Source: an uncultured bacterium
Lineage (GTDB): Bacteria > Patescibacteriota > Saccharimonadia > Saccharimonadales > Saccharimonadaceae
DNA: 7,451 nt
Reading direction: 5' to 3'
Assembly: GCA_903861015.1 (NCBI GenBank)
Contig: CAIOSL010000036.1
Location: 1-7,451 of the forward strand
The stretch's first letter is position 1. Each line of letters begins with the position of its first letter. A program made the position numbers and the translations under genes. Positions 1 through 7,018 of the stretch are shown here, in pieces. The notes beneath the pieces are model-generated. The model was given only the letters and a program-made list of their open reading frames with translations. It was not told where the DNA came from and made no database searches.

Positions 1-1
1 C

Positions 2-334
2 CAAATGTACCGTATGAAGTTCGAGTCAGACGGTTTTGACGTTCAATTGGCCAATAACGGCCAGCGCGGCGTTGCCATGGTTGAGACCTTTTTGCCCGAT
101 ATTATCCTGTTAGACCTGCAAATGCCCGAAATGAACGGCGTCGAAGCCCTGGATATAATTAGGCGTTCAGAATGGGGCAAAAACATCCCCGTTATTATAT
201 TGACCAACCTGGGCGAGGAAGAGTCGCCACAACAACTGCGCGCCATGGGCATTCACAGCTATGTCGTCAAAGCCAACCTGACCCCACGCCAGGTCGTGCA
301 GCGTGTTAAAGAAGCGTTGCATTTACCAGAATAA
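2..334 (+). CDS. Stand-alone receiver (CheY-like) response regulator, 5' end cut off by window edge
   Basis: The reading frame is open from the left edge and ends at TAA (332-334), so the start codon and first beta strand, with the usual acidic pair, lie outside the window. Numbering from the internal Met at position 5, the receiver hallmarks are present: phospho-acceptor Asp37 in DIILLDLQMPEMNG, switch Thr67 in PVIILTN, and conserved Lys89 in YVVKA. The protein ends about 20 residues after that Lys, where a receiver domain normally ends, so there is no DNA-binding or enzymatic output domain on the C-terminal side. Such proteins act in the cytoplasm by phosphorylation-dependent binding to a partner; the partner and cognate kinase are not visible here. 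The internal ATG at 5 is not the start: in related receivers the Q-MYRMKF segment lies in helix 1, well inside the domain. Its stop abuts the convergent folD stop with no spacer. The family call is firm; the pathway is unknown. Confidence 0.9.
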   Translation, partial: QMYRMKFESDGFDVQLANNGQRGVAMVETFLPDIILLDLQMPEMNGVEALDIIRRSEWGKNIPVIILTNLGEEESPQQLRAMGIHSYVVKANLTPRQVVQRVKEALHLPE

Positions 335-1177
335 TCAGATTGATTTAGTCGGCAGATCTTGCTGACCTTTGATGTCGGCGATTCGGCGAGCGGCGGTTAT
401 GACATTGTCAAATAACGCCACGACTGTTAATGGCCCAACACCGCCTTTGATTGGCGTAATTGTTAGGTCGCGTCGATCGCGAACATCGGCCGCCAAGTCA
501 CCAACGATCTTACCGTGTTCGGCCGCCGTGCCCGCATCAACCACCACCGCATTTGGCTGAACCATGTCCGAACTAATCAAACCCGGAACGCCAGTGGCGG
601 TCACAACAACCTGCGCCGAGGCAACGGCCCCGGGCAAGTCAACGGTCGAGCTGTCGCAAACTGTTACGTCCAGCCCCGAGCTCTTCCAAATTCGTGATAG
701 CGGCGCACCAACCAAACGACCATTGCCAACGATGACGATTTTTTTGTTAGTCAGTTCGACATTATATCCAACCAGCAGCCAGTCGATAGCCATAGCGGTC
801 GCCGGTATAAAACCAGGGTTTTTGCCCAAACCATCAACATCTTTGCTGGCCACAACCGCATTCACAGCCTGGTCGGTTAGTTCGGGGTATATCAGTGGCA
901 ATTGAATTATTATTCCGTGGACCGACTCGTCATTATTGAGTTTTTCGATTTGCGACAACAATTCGTCAGCGTTTGGCGTATAGACGTCCACCTCGACCAA
1001 AATATCCTTGCCGTAGTTTTGTTTCAGACGAACATAGGTGTCGATAACTGGGTTGTCACCGGTGCGAACAATCGCCAAACGTGGAATGACTCGCCACGAC
1101 TGACGCAGCGCTCGAACTTGCTTTAATTGACGCGCTTTGATGTAGCCAGCTAATTCTAAACCGTCTAAAATCTTCAT
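335..1177 (-). CDS. folD: FolD-like methylenetetrahydrofolate dehydrogenase/cyclohydrolase
   Basis: The 280-residue product matches the usual FolD length of about 280-300. FolD interconverts 5,10-methylene-THF and 10-formyl-THF with NAD(P) in the cytoplasm, supplying one-carbon units for purines and formyl-Met. Catalytic-domain signs are Tyr48 and Lys52 (TYVRLK, the YxxxK pair), QLPL with Gln92, and KDVDG with Asp113/Asp115. The Rossmann part shows KIVIVGNGRLVGAPL (about 146-160), then the conserved late KGGVGPLT (244-251). Several family motifs are altered: the usual C-T-P after KDVDG reads PATAMA, the GRSxxVGKP loop reads GNGRLVGAP, and the CHS-R/K-T motif reads CDSST. This looks like a divergent CPR-type FolD rather than a decayed gene, because the frame is intact. 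The Met at 1177 is chosen because MKILDG aligns with the normal FolD N-terminus; the frame stays open upstream to 1390, but that part is hydrophobic, unrelated and overlaps xfp. No Shine-Dalgarno is visible. It diverges from xfp and converges with the receiver gene. Confidence 0.9.
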   Translation of the reverse strand: MKILDGLELAGYIKARQLKQVRALRQSWRVIPRLAIVRTGDNPVIDTYVRLKQNYGKDILVEVDVYTPNADELLSQIEKLNNDESVHGIIIQLPLIYPELTDQAVNAVVASKDVDGLGKNPGFIPATAMAIDWLLVGYNVELTNKKIVIVGNGRLVGAPLSRIWKSSGLDVTVCDSSTVDLPGAVASAQVVVTATGVPGLISSDMVQPNAVVVDAGTAAEHGKIVGDLAADVRDRRDLTITPIKGGVGPLTVVALFDNVITAARRIADIKGQQDLPTKSI

Positions 1178-1213
1178 TAATCTATAGCTTAACAAAAAAC
1201 CCAAAAAATGGCG

Positions 1214-1241
1214 AACATAAGTGTTGTACATTAACAAACAA
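1214..1241 (-). promoter_or_regulatory. Possible folD promoter
   Basis: On the minus strand a TTGTTT (1241-1236) is followed after 16 bp by TATGTT (1219-1214). This would start transcription near 1207 and leave a leader of about 30 nt without a Shine-Dalgarno. Both boxes match the sigma-70 consensus only moderately, and the T/A-rich context makes chance matches easy. It overlaps the opposing xfp -35 region, so the two promoters would interfere. Confidence 0.3.
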
Positions 1242-1251
1242 CTGATATACA
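1224..1251 (+). promoter_or_regulatory. Likely xfp promoter, placed almost on the start codon
   Basis: TTGTAC (1224-1229), a 16-bp spacer, then TATACA (1246-1251) preceded by TG at 1243-1244, giving an extended -10. An alternative register is TACAAT at 1248-1253. Either predicts a transcription start around 1258-1261, only 3-6 nt before the ATG at 1264. No purine-rich ribosome site precedes that ATG, which fits a leaderless or near-leaderless mRNA. A small dyad, GTTGT (1223-1227) and ACAAC (1238-1242), overlaps the -35 box and spacer and could be an operator; that is speculative. Confidence 0.5.
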
Positions 1252-1263
1252 ATAAGCATAAGT

Positions 1264-3648
1264 ATGAACGAAAAAATAACCGATTTAGAGAAGTTTCGAC
1301 GAGTAGCGGATTATTTAACAGCGGCGCAACTATTCCTCCAAGACAACTTCTTGTTGGAGCGTCCCTTAACTTTTGACGATGTAAAGTCAAGAATATTGGG
1401 ACACTGGGGTTCAGGGCCAGGCGTCAACTTTGCCTATGCCCACTTGAACCAAATGATCAAAAAATATGGCCAAGAAACAATGTTTGTTTTAGGGCCAGGA
1501 CACGCCTTTCCGGCACTTCAGGCTAACTTGTTCCTCGAAGGATCACTGCAAGAATTCTACCCTCAGGCTACTCATACTTACGAGGGTATCGAATACATTT
1601 GCCGTGGCTTTAGCTGGCCATATGGCTTCCCTAGCCACTCTAACCCTGGTACTCCAGGCGTAATCCTTGAAGGTGGCGAACTCGGTTATTCGCTATCAAC
1701 TTCTTATGGTGCTGCCCTCGATAACCCCAACATGATCGTCGCATGTTTGGTTGGTGACGGCGAGAACGAAACCGGCCCATCGTCAGCGGCATGGCACATC
1801 AACAAAATTATTGACCCAAAAACCAACGGTACGGTCCTGCCAATACTACACTTAAATGGTTACAAAATTTCAGCGCCGACGGTTTATGGCCGCATGAGCG
1901 ACGAAGAGCTGACCGCGCTATTTACGGGCTATGGTTATACTCCGCGCATTGTTAGCGGTGATAACATCGATGAGCAAATGGAAGCAGCACTTGACTGGGC
2001 CCACGAGTTAATCTGGTCAATCAAAAAATCTCCAGACAATATAGTTGCGCCAAAACTGCCTATGATAGTCATGCGCACAATCAAGGGTTGGGGTGGCGTC
2101 AAAGAACTGGACGGCAAAAAAGTTGAAGGCAACTGTTTGTCGCACCAAGTTGTCTTGGCCGAGGCTAAAACCAACCCAGAACAGCTGCGACTACTGGAAG
2201 AATGGCTGCGATCATACAAGATTGACGAATTATTCGACCGAGAACATGGTTTTGGCGACTTTATTAACAATATTTTGCCCGAAAAACACCAACGCATGGG
2301 TATGAGCCCACACGCCCTAGGTGGCAGTCCAGTCTATAAACCCCTCAATCTGCCTAATGTCGAAAGTTATGCTGCCGAGGTGTCAGAACCAGGCAAGAAA
2401 TTGGGCAGCAGCATGGTCCAAACCGGCAGATACCTCAAAGAAGTCTTTGATTTGAACGCAGAGAACCGCAACTTCCGCATGATGTCACCTGACGAAACCT
2501 ATTCTAATAAACTCGACGCCGTCTTTGAGGCAACCTCCAGAGGATGGGTCTGGCCACAAGAGTCATGGGATATGGATATGAAGACCGACGGACGCGTAAT
2601 GGAAATGCTCAGCGAACACAACCTGCAAGGCCTAGCCCAGGGGTATACCATCACTGGCCGCCACTCGGTATTCGCCAGCTACGAGGCCTTTATCCAAGTT
2701 ATCTCTAGCATGACCGACCAGTACGGCAAGTTTCTAAAACACGCCAATGAATTTCCTTGGCGCGGCGCATTTCCTTCGCTCAACTATATTTTGACCAGTT
2801 CAGCCTGGCGCCAAGATCATAACGGCCTCAGCCATCAAAACCCTGGCTTTATCGATGATGTCTTGCGCCGACACGCCGACTTTGTTGATGTCTACTTCCC
2901 TGCAGACGTCAACACTACACTGGTTGCGATGGAAAAAATGCTTTCCAGTACTCGCCAAATCAACGCAGTTGCTGCCGGCAAGACCGACGAGCCTCAATGG
3001 TTGACGATCGATCAAGCGCGCCAACAAATCAACAAGGGTATCATGATTTGGGACTTTGCCAGCGATGCAAACCCTGACGTAGTTATGGTTGGAGTCGGCG
3101 ATTACATGACCAAAGAAGTCATCGCTGCAATCGACCTAGCTAAACGTGAATACCCCGAGATTCGATTACGATTTGTCAACGTCAGTTCGCTGACTGCCCG
3201 TGGATTTGGTCAAGGCCAAAACCATATTGGCCAAGACGAATTCGACCACTTCTTTACAGCCGACAAACCAGTCATTTGCGACTTTCACGGTTACCCAGAG
3301 ACTATCAAGGCGATATTGTTTAACTACGAGACTAACGACCTAAGGTTTGACGTCCGCGGCTATATCGAATCTGGCAGCACGACAACACCATTCGACATGC
3401 AGGCACGCAACAAGACTAGTCGATACGATTTGATTATCGCTATATTCAAGAAGTTGGCCCACATGAACCGAATCTCGCACGCACAAGCGGGCGAAATCGT
3501 ATCCAAGTACGAGGGTAAGTTGGCCGAGAACCTCCAATACATCAAAGATTACGGCATCGACATGCCCGAAATCGAGAACTGGAAATGGCAAGCTGAAATC
3601 GATACCACAACGGTATTACCTCAAGACACCGCTGGCGACTATAGATAG
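1264..3648 (+). CDS. xfp: Phosphoketolase (xylulose-5-P / fructose-6-P), complete
   Basis: This 794-residue protein matches phosphoketolases (usually about 790-825) end to end. The enzyme uses thiamine diphosphate, Mg2+ and phosphate to cleave xylulose-5-P to acetyl-P plus glyceraldehyde-3-P; many also cleave fructose-6-P. It gives fermenters an ATP-yielding acetyl-P route when paired with acetate kinase, which is not in this window. Family marks in order: LGHWGSGPG with YAHLN (His60), GPGH (His80), PSH (His125), EGGELGY (136-142), ThDP/Mg motif GDGENETGP (164-172), SHQ (His294-Gln295), SPDET with Glu411, TGRH (464-467), RQDHNGLSHQNPGF with His519, Asn520 and His524, and GSTTTPFDMQARN near the C-terminus. 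The catalytic His, Glu and Asn residues I can place are present. Some family-wide positions differ, for example GHAFPAL for the usual GHGAPA and VEGNCLSHQ for VEGTFRAHQ, suggesting a separate sub-clade. The start is supported by homology, not by a ribosome site. The X5P versus F6P preference cannot be read from sequence. Confidence 0.96.
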   Translation: MNEKITDLEKFRRVADYLTAAQLFLQDNFLLERPLTFDDVKSRILGHWGSGPGVNFAYAHLNQMIKKYGQETMFVLGPGHAFPALQANLFLEGSLQEFYPQATHTYEGIEYICRGFSWPYGFPSHSNPGTPGVILEGGELGYSLSTSYGAALDNPNMIVACLVGDGENETGPSSAAWHINKIIDPKTNGTVLPILHLNGYKISAPTVYGRMSDEELTALFTGYGYTPRIVSGDNIDEQMEAALDWAHELIWSIKKSPDNIVAPKLPMIVMRTIKGWGGVKELDGKKVEGNCLSHQVVLAEAKTNPEQLRLLEEWLRSYKIDELFDREHGFGDFINNILPEKHQRMGMSPHALGGSPVYKPLNLPNVESYAAEVSEPGKKLGSSMVQTGRYLKEVFDLNAENRNFRMMSPDETYSNKLDAVFEATSRGWVWPQESWDMDMKTDGRVMEMLSEHNLQGLAQGYTITGRHSVFASYEAFIQVISSMTDQYGKFLKHANEFPWRGAFPSLNYILTSSAWRQDHNGLSHQNPGFIDDVLRRHADFVDVYFPADVNTTLVAMEKMLSSTRQINAVAAGKTDEPQWLTIDQARQQINKGIMIWDFASDANPDVVMVGVGDYMTKEVIAAIDLAKREYPEIRLRFVNVSSLTARGFGQGQNHIGQDEFDHFFTADKPVICDFHGYPETIKAILFNYETNDLRFDVRGYIESGSTTTPFDMQARNKTSRYDLIIAIFKKLAHMNRISHAQAGEIVSKYEGKLAENLQYIKDYGIDMPEIENWKWQAEIDTTTVLPQDTAGDYR

Positions 3649-3649
3649 A

Positions 3650-5221
3650 TTAGATCTCGTCGCGGCGTTCGTTAATAAATTCGGTCCACTGCCTAATCAG
3701 GCGGAGGACCGTTTTTAATGGCATCTCGATAATTGTATCCAAAACCAAAGCTACGATATTGACCTGCTTGTATTTCTCGGACAACCATTGCCCCAACAAA
3801 ATAAACGGCATATACAAGAAATCTCGCAGCGCCGCCAACAAGCCGGTGCGGTTAGTTACTAGCTCTAGTTCGCGAACAATACGTGACAACCTAAAGCCCA
3901 AGAAGTTAGCCGTCGCAAAGAAGATAAAGAATATACCGCCCTGGACGATATTGAATTGCAACTGAATCAACAGATTAGTGACTTCTCCAAATATTAGCAG
4001 CGACAGAACGATAAAGGCAATTCGAAAACCAACTGGATAAGTTTTTTTCTCGATTTTGTGATAGACATTAACTTGGCTAACCTCGCCGTAAAGCATATTG
4101 TCGACATATTGCTGCATTGCGCGGGTGTTGGCAGCACTCGGCAATTTAAGGCCTAATCTGAGGGCAACCATATAGACCACCGGTGACAACAAATTAACGA
4201 TTAGTGGCAGGTATATGATCGATCCGGTGATCACGATATCGTACGGCACTTCGATTGCGACACCGATAATTGTCTTGGTGATCAGCAAGAAGACGATGCT
4301 CTTGAATAGGCCCTCGTTAAGTTTGCGACGAGCTTCGCGGTATTCCTTGCCAATCTGGGCAACATAGGCGGCCAAAAAACGGTCTTTGTGGTGCAAAATC
4401 TCGCCCACGCTGTCGTCGTTCAAGACCAGGTTCTTAAGCACTCTCAGTGGCGCACCGTATTTGTTGATATAGTGAGTGATTTTGTCGGTCAGATCGGACT
4501 CAAATATCTTGTCGATGTTCTCTTGAAACTTGATGTATTCGGTAATATTGGCGTCACTGACGGCATACAGTTTTTGCATGTCATAGCGCACACTTGAAAT
4601 ATCTGTTTTAAACAATGATCGATAGATCGAAACATACAGGCTGGCCTCGTAGTTGGCCTCGGTGTCACCCGACCGAACAAACATTTCTTTGTTCAAGACG
4701 GTCGAATAATGGCGGTAAGCAAATTGAACAAATACCTCTTGAATCGCATTAGGCGTTATTAACCGCTCGCTGCCAACCGACAAGACGTCCAGCATCCAAC
4801 TTTGGGCAACTCCATGTTTGACGCCAGCCTCTTTTAACCGCCAGTAATTGTCGTAATTTTGACTGATTATCTCGGCCAGCTGATCGACAACTTCGATCGG
4901 CTGCGAGCCGTTTTCGATATATGCCGCCTGAATCAATTCAATTATTAACTCTTTAGCAACAACCTTGGGATCGACATGTGAATGAGTAAAGAACGACAAG
5001 TTGCGAACATAAAAACGACGTATCGCCCGTTGGATCAACAAGTGCTCTTGGGCATACTCGGCTGCATTACGCAGCTGTTCGTAAACGGCCGAAACCTCAC
5101 GACCAACTCCAGGAACATCGATTTTTTGACCATCGCTGTTGTCGACTAGCGCTTGCCTAGCGGCAACCAGCTGGGCACTTAACTGTTGACCATTAACGCC
5201 TAATTGCTTGTTGTGGATCAT
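3650..5221 (-). CDS. Conserved-looking integral membrane protein of unknown function (523 aa)
   Basis: I do not recognise a characterised family. Residues 1-300 are soluble, largely helical and mixed-charge, with no signal peptide and no nucleotide-binding or protease motif that I can see. From about 307 hydrophobic segments begin: roughly 307-325, 329-356, 399-421 and 424-444. An amphipathic C-terminal region follows (about 466-505, FLYMPFILLGQWLSEKY and then VALVLDTIIEMPLKTVLRL), ending in the charged tail RRDEI. The layout suggests a cytoplasmic N-terminal domain joined to four helices and a membrane-lying C-terminal amphipathic part. The even composition and well-formed helices argue for a real, maintained gene. 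It is the last gene of the leftward block and faces xfp with one base between stops. The 99-bp gap upstream and a promoter-like box suggest separate transcription. The Met at 5221 is the first Met available; no Shine-Dalgarno is present at normal distance (AGGA lies 18 nt upstream). No function is assigned. Confidence 0.88.
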   Translation of the reverse strand: MIHNKQLGVNGQQLSAQLVAARQALVDNSDGQKIDVPGVGREVSAVYEQLRNAAEYAQEHLLIQRAIRRFYVRNLSFFTHSHVDPKVVAKELIIELIQAAYIENGSQPIEVVDQLAEIISQNYDNYWRLKEAGVKHGVAQSWMLDVLSVGSERLITPNAIQEVFVQFAYRHYSTVLNKEMFVRSGDTEANYEASLYVSIYRSLFKTDISSVRYDMQKLYAVSDANITEYIKFQENIDKIFESDLTDKITHYINKYGAPLRVLKNLVLNDDSVGEILHHKDRFLAAYVAQIGKEYREARRKLNEGLFKSIVFLLITKTIIGVAIEVPYDIVITGSIIYLPLIVNLLSPVVYMVALRLGLKLPSAANTRAMQQYVDNMLYGEVSQVNVYHKIEKKTYPVGFRIAFIVLSLLIFGEVTNLLIQLQFNIVQGGIFFIFFATANFLGFRLSRIVRELELVTNRTGLLAALRDFLYMPFILLGQWLSEKYKQVNIVALVLDTIIEMPLKTVLRLIRQWTEFINERRDEI

Positions 5222-5281
5222 GATTAATTACTGTGCTTTTCCTAATTCAAATGTAGATTTTTATCGTCTTGTCTGTGATTA

Positions 5282-5290
5282 ATAATAACA
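5282..5290 (-). promoter_or_regulatory. Extended -10 box ahead of the 523-residue membrane protein
   Basis: TGTTATTAT on the minus strand is one base from the TGTTATAAT boxes found ahead of two other genes in this window. It would start transcription near 5275, leaving a leader of about 54 nt. A -35 hexamer is unconvincing: TTGCGC lies 19 bp upstream. The rest of the 5222-5320 gap shows no clear terminator for the upstream hydrolase gene, and the sequence next to the ATG carries no ribosome site. Confidence 0.4.
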
Positions 5291-5320
5291 TCTTTTTAAT
5301 ATCTGTGCGCAACCAATCGC

Positions 5321-6133
5321 CTAATCCTCCTTGACTATTTCCCGGGCTACGGCTTTGGCAAACTTTTTGCCTAGCAGATGATCGACAACCGCCAACTTTA
5401 CAATATCGACGTGACTAAAATCGCGCATTTTATCGACGCTTTCTTGGACCAAAAACTCGTCCAAACTGCCGTATATAATGTGAATTGGTACGATTGAATT
5501 CTTGATATTGTCATAAGTATTTTGGTCGATAATTGTGTGTTGGAGCGACAGCCTGAAGCTATCCCATGTTTCTTCGGTGACATCAACACCATCATTAATA
5601 TTTAACAACTTACGGAGGCGTTGGGAGTTTAAAATCGTAAACTTTTTGTTTTGCATCAAAAAGTTATAGGCATTCAGATACAGGTCGGTGTGGGTGCGCG
5701 AAAAGTTAGTGTGCAAACCAGGGTCTTTGATGTATAGCGGCAAACTCAACAAGTAGGCCGCCTTAATGTCTTTCGGGTAGCGCGCACAATAATCGGCCGA
5801 TATAATCGCACCCATCGAATGGCCAACAATTTTAAATGGTCGACGAACCTTCAAATGCCTCAAAGTTCGATGTATATATAGCACATGATCATCGGCCGTA
5901 TATTGGCACCCGGCCGGTTTGGGCGACTGGCCAAAACCCAACAAATCCAATGCAATAACTCGATAATTGCCAGTATCTATCTGTGAAAGCAGCGGATCCC
6001 AAGTTTTTGACGTGGCCGCAATACCATGCAACAAAACAATCGTCGGTTTTTTGCGGCCACCCGAGTCAAAGGCGACATTCAAATCATCGGTCGGTCGCAG
6101 TACCTTGACGATTCGCTTAAATATGCCAAGCAT
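5321..6133 (-). CDS. Alpha/beta hydrolase fold protein
   Basis: A 270-residue product with the full alpha/beta-hydrolase layout: oxyanion-hole HG at 36-37 in VLLHGIAATS, strand and turn ALDLLGFGQSPKP (61-73), nucleophile elbow GHSMG (104-108) with Ser106, acid Asp225 in YGSLDEFL, and His252 in VDHLL. A variable cap of about 130-205 lies between the elbow and the acid. All three catalytic residues are present, so it should be an active serine hydrolase such as an esterase, lipase or C-C hydrolase; the substrate cannot be told from sequence. There is no signal peptide, but the N-terminus (MLGIFKRIVKVLRP) is basic and amphipathic and might touch the membrane. It lies 41 bp downstream of the DUF1801 gene on the same strand with no convincing promoter between, so it is probably co-transcribed. 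The ATG at 6133 begins where the family homology begins; there is no Shine-Dalgarno, and the ATG at 6167 is out of frame. Confidence 0.92.
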   Translation of the reverse strand: MLGIFKRIVKVLRPTDDLNVAFDSGGRKKPTIVLLHGIAATSKTWDPLLSQIDTGNYRVIALDLLGFGQSPKPAGCQYTADDHVLYIHRTLRHLKVRRPFKIVGHSMGAIISADYCARYPKDIKAAYLLSLPLYIKDPGLHTNFSRTHTDLYLNAYNFLMQNKKFTILNSQRLRKLLNINDGVDVTEETWDSFRLSLQHTIIDQNTYDNIKNSIVPIHIIYGSLDEFLVQESVDKMRDFSHVDIVKLAVVDHLLGKKFAKAVAREIVKED

Positions 6134-6174
6134 ACGATGTTAGTTGACGATTTGTTTTTTGTTCCATAATCGCC

Positions 6175-6516
6175 CTACTTTCTTATTCGTGCCAAACTAT
6201 AATCTACTATCTGTTTAATAATTTCGTCGGGTAATCTTTTTTCTAAAGTAAACTGGACTGTGCCTTTTGATAATTTAAAGCCACTTAAACGGTCGGCTAA
6301 TGATTTAATCGGGGCGGCGCCAGGGAAGATACTCATGTGGCCCTTGAACGCTGCAATCCCAACCAAGTATTTGCCGTCAACTTTAAACACCGGCATCCCG
6401 TACGAGATCACCTCTTGGGCTTCGGGCACAATCGATTTGATCATTTGCCTGATTCGCTCAAGTTCCGCCCGCTGATCAGCGTCAACATTATTCAAGTATT
6501 TGTCTATATCTGTCAT
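6175..6516 (-). CDS. DUF1801 domain protein (YdhG/Fra-like)
   Basis: A 113-residue protein covering the whole DUF1801 fold. The family pattern is clear: an N-terminal helix ending in IVPEAQEVISYGMPVFKVDGK (about 29-49), then IAAFKGHMSIFPG (54-66), LSGFKLSKGTVQF (77-89), and a C-terminal helix on LPDEIIKQIVDYSLARI. The YGMP and SKGTVQF elements are the most diagnostic. Bacillus subtilis YdhG (Fra), a frataxin-like intracellular iron chaperone, belongs to this group, but most members are uncharacterised, so an iron role here is only a possibility. It is predicted cytoplasmic, without membrane segments. It sits 29 bp after the DUF1761 gene and 41 bp before the hydrolase, consistent with a three-gene unit. 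No ribosome site lies at normal distance; the only purine run (GAAAGGT) ends more than 20 nt upstream of the ATG. An in-frame TAA just upstream leaves this ATG as the first possible one. Confidence 0.9.
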   Translation of the reverse strand: MTDIDKYLNNVDADQRAELERIRQMIKSIVPEAQEVISYGMPVFKVDGKYLVGIAAFKGHMSIFPGAAPIKSLADRLSGFKLSKGTVQFTLEKRLPDEIIKQIVDYSLARIRK

Positions 6517-6545
6517 AATAAACTGTTTTAGATCTTACCTTTCAA

Positions 6546-6959
6546 CTACGCCCAAAGCGTCAAAATAACCGATCCTACCGACATAACCAACAAAAAATAG
6601 CTGCTATTTAGCCACAGGTACCTCCAACTTCGTCGAGAATACATCGTAACGCCAACAGTGGTGGCGGTCGTTAGCCCCAGCCACAGAACAATAGCGGTCA
6701 ATAAACCATTCGAAACCGTAACGACATTTAATGATTTCAGAACCACCGCCAGTGTTACAACTTGCAGCAAGGCCGACAAGGCGACAAATCCTATTGCCCT
6801 ATTCGCTTCTTGTGTTGGTATTTTCATAATATCGACACCGGTGTATTTGGCCCATTGCTTGGCAAACCCTGCGGGTGAATACCAAAATGCCCCAATGATC
6901 ATATAAACAAGCCAAACCGCAGCGACCGCCCATAAGTTAATTGTGGTAAACTCTAACAT
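6546..6959 (-). CDS. DUF1761 integral membrane protein
   Basis: A 137-residue protein with four predicted transmembrane helices: about 7-27, 54-76, 83-106 and 114-135. The short loop after helix 1 carries GAFWYSPAGFAKQW (23-36), the typical DUF1761 signature (GxxWYSPxxFxxxW), followed by a polar stretch before helix 2. Length and layout are those of complete family members. The function of DUF1761 is unknown. The start is well supported: it has the only good Shine-Dalgarno in the window, and an extended -10 lies about 30 bp further upstream. As first gene of a probable unit with the DUF1801 and hydrolase genes, it likely sets their transcription. Confidence 0.9.
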   Translation of the reverse strand: MLEFTTINLWAVAAVWLVYMIIGAFWYSPAGFAKQWAKYTGVDIMKIPTQEANRAIGFVALSALLQVVTLAVVLKSLNVVTVSNGLLTAIVLWLGLTTATTVGVTMYSRRSWRYLWLNSSYFLLVMSVGSVILTLWA

Positions 6960-6966
6960 CTAGACA

Positions 6967-6973
6967 CTCCTTT
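6967..6973 (-). promoter_or_regulatory. Shine-Dalgarno of the DUF1761 gene
   Basis: AAAGGAG on the minus strand, 7 nt before the ATG at 6959. It is a near-perfect ribosome binding site and fixes the DUF1761 start. It stands out because no other gene start in the window has a comparable site. Confidence 0.85.
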
Positions 6974-6991
6974 GGTTATTGTGCTGGTTTG

Positions 6992-7000
6992 ATTATAACA
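6992..7000 (-). promoter_or_regulatory. Extended -10 promoter of the DUF1761-DUF1801-hydrolase unit
   Basis: TGTTATAAT on the minus strand is a perfect TATAAT hexamer with the TGn extension, so a good -35 is not needed; none is visible at 17 bp. Transcription would start near 6985, giving a leader of about 25 nt that contains the AAAGGAG ribosome site. The same nine bases occur ahead of the DUF4287 gene. Confidence 0.65.
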
Positions 7001-7018
7001 AATAATAAGCACGGGTTA

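Noticed and set aside
5..7. ATG at position 5 as the true start of the response regulator
   Set aside because: The frame continues to the window edge and the conserved first strand with its acidic pair would be missing; MYRMKF belongs to helix 1 of a receiver.
1178..1390. N-terminal extension of folD by up to 71 residues
   Set aside because: The frame is open, but the added residues are hydrophobic, have no FolD homology, and overlap the divergent xfp start and promoter. MKILDG at 1177 matches the normal FolD beginning.
6517..6545. Promoter for the DUF1801 gene (TTGAAA, 17 bp, TTTATT)
   Set aside because: The -10 would touch the ATG and place initiation inside the gene; co-transcription with DUF1761 is simpler.
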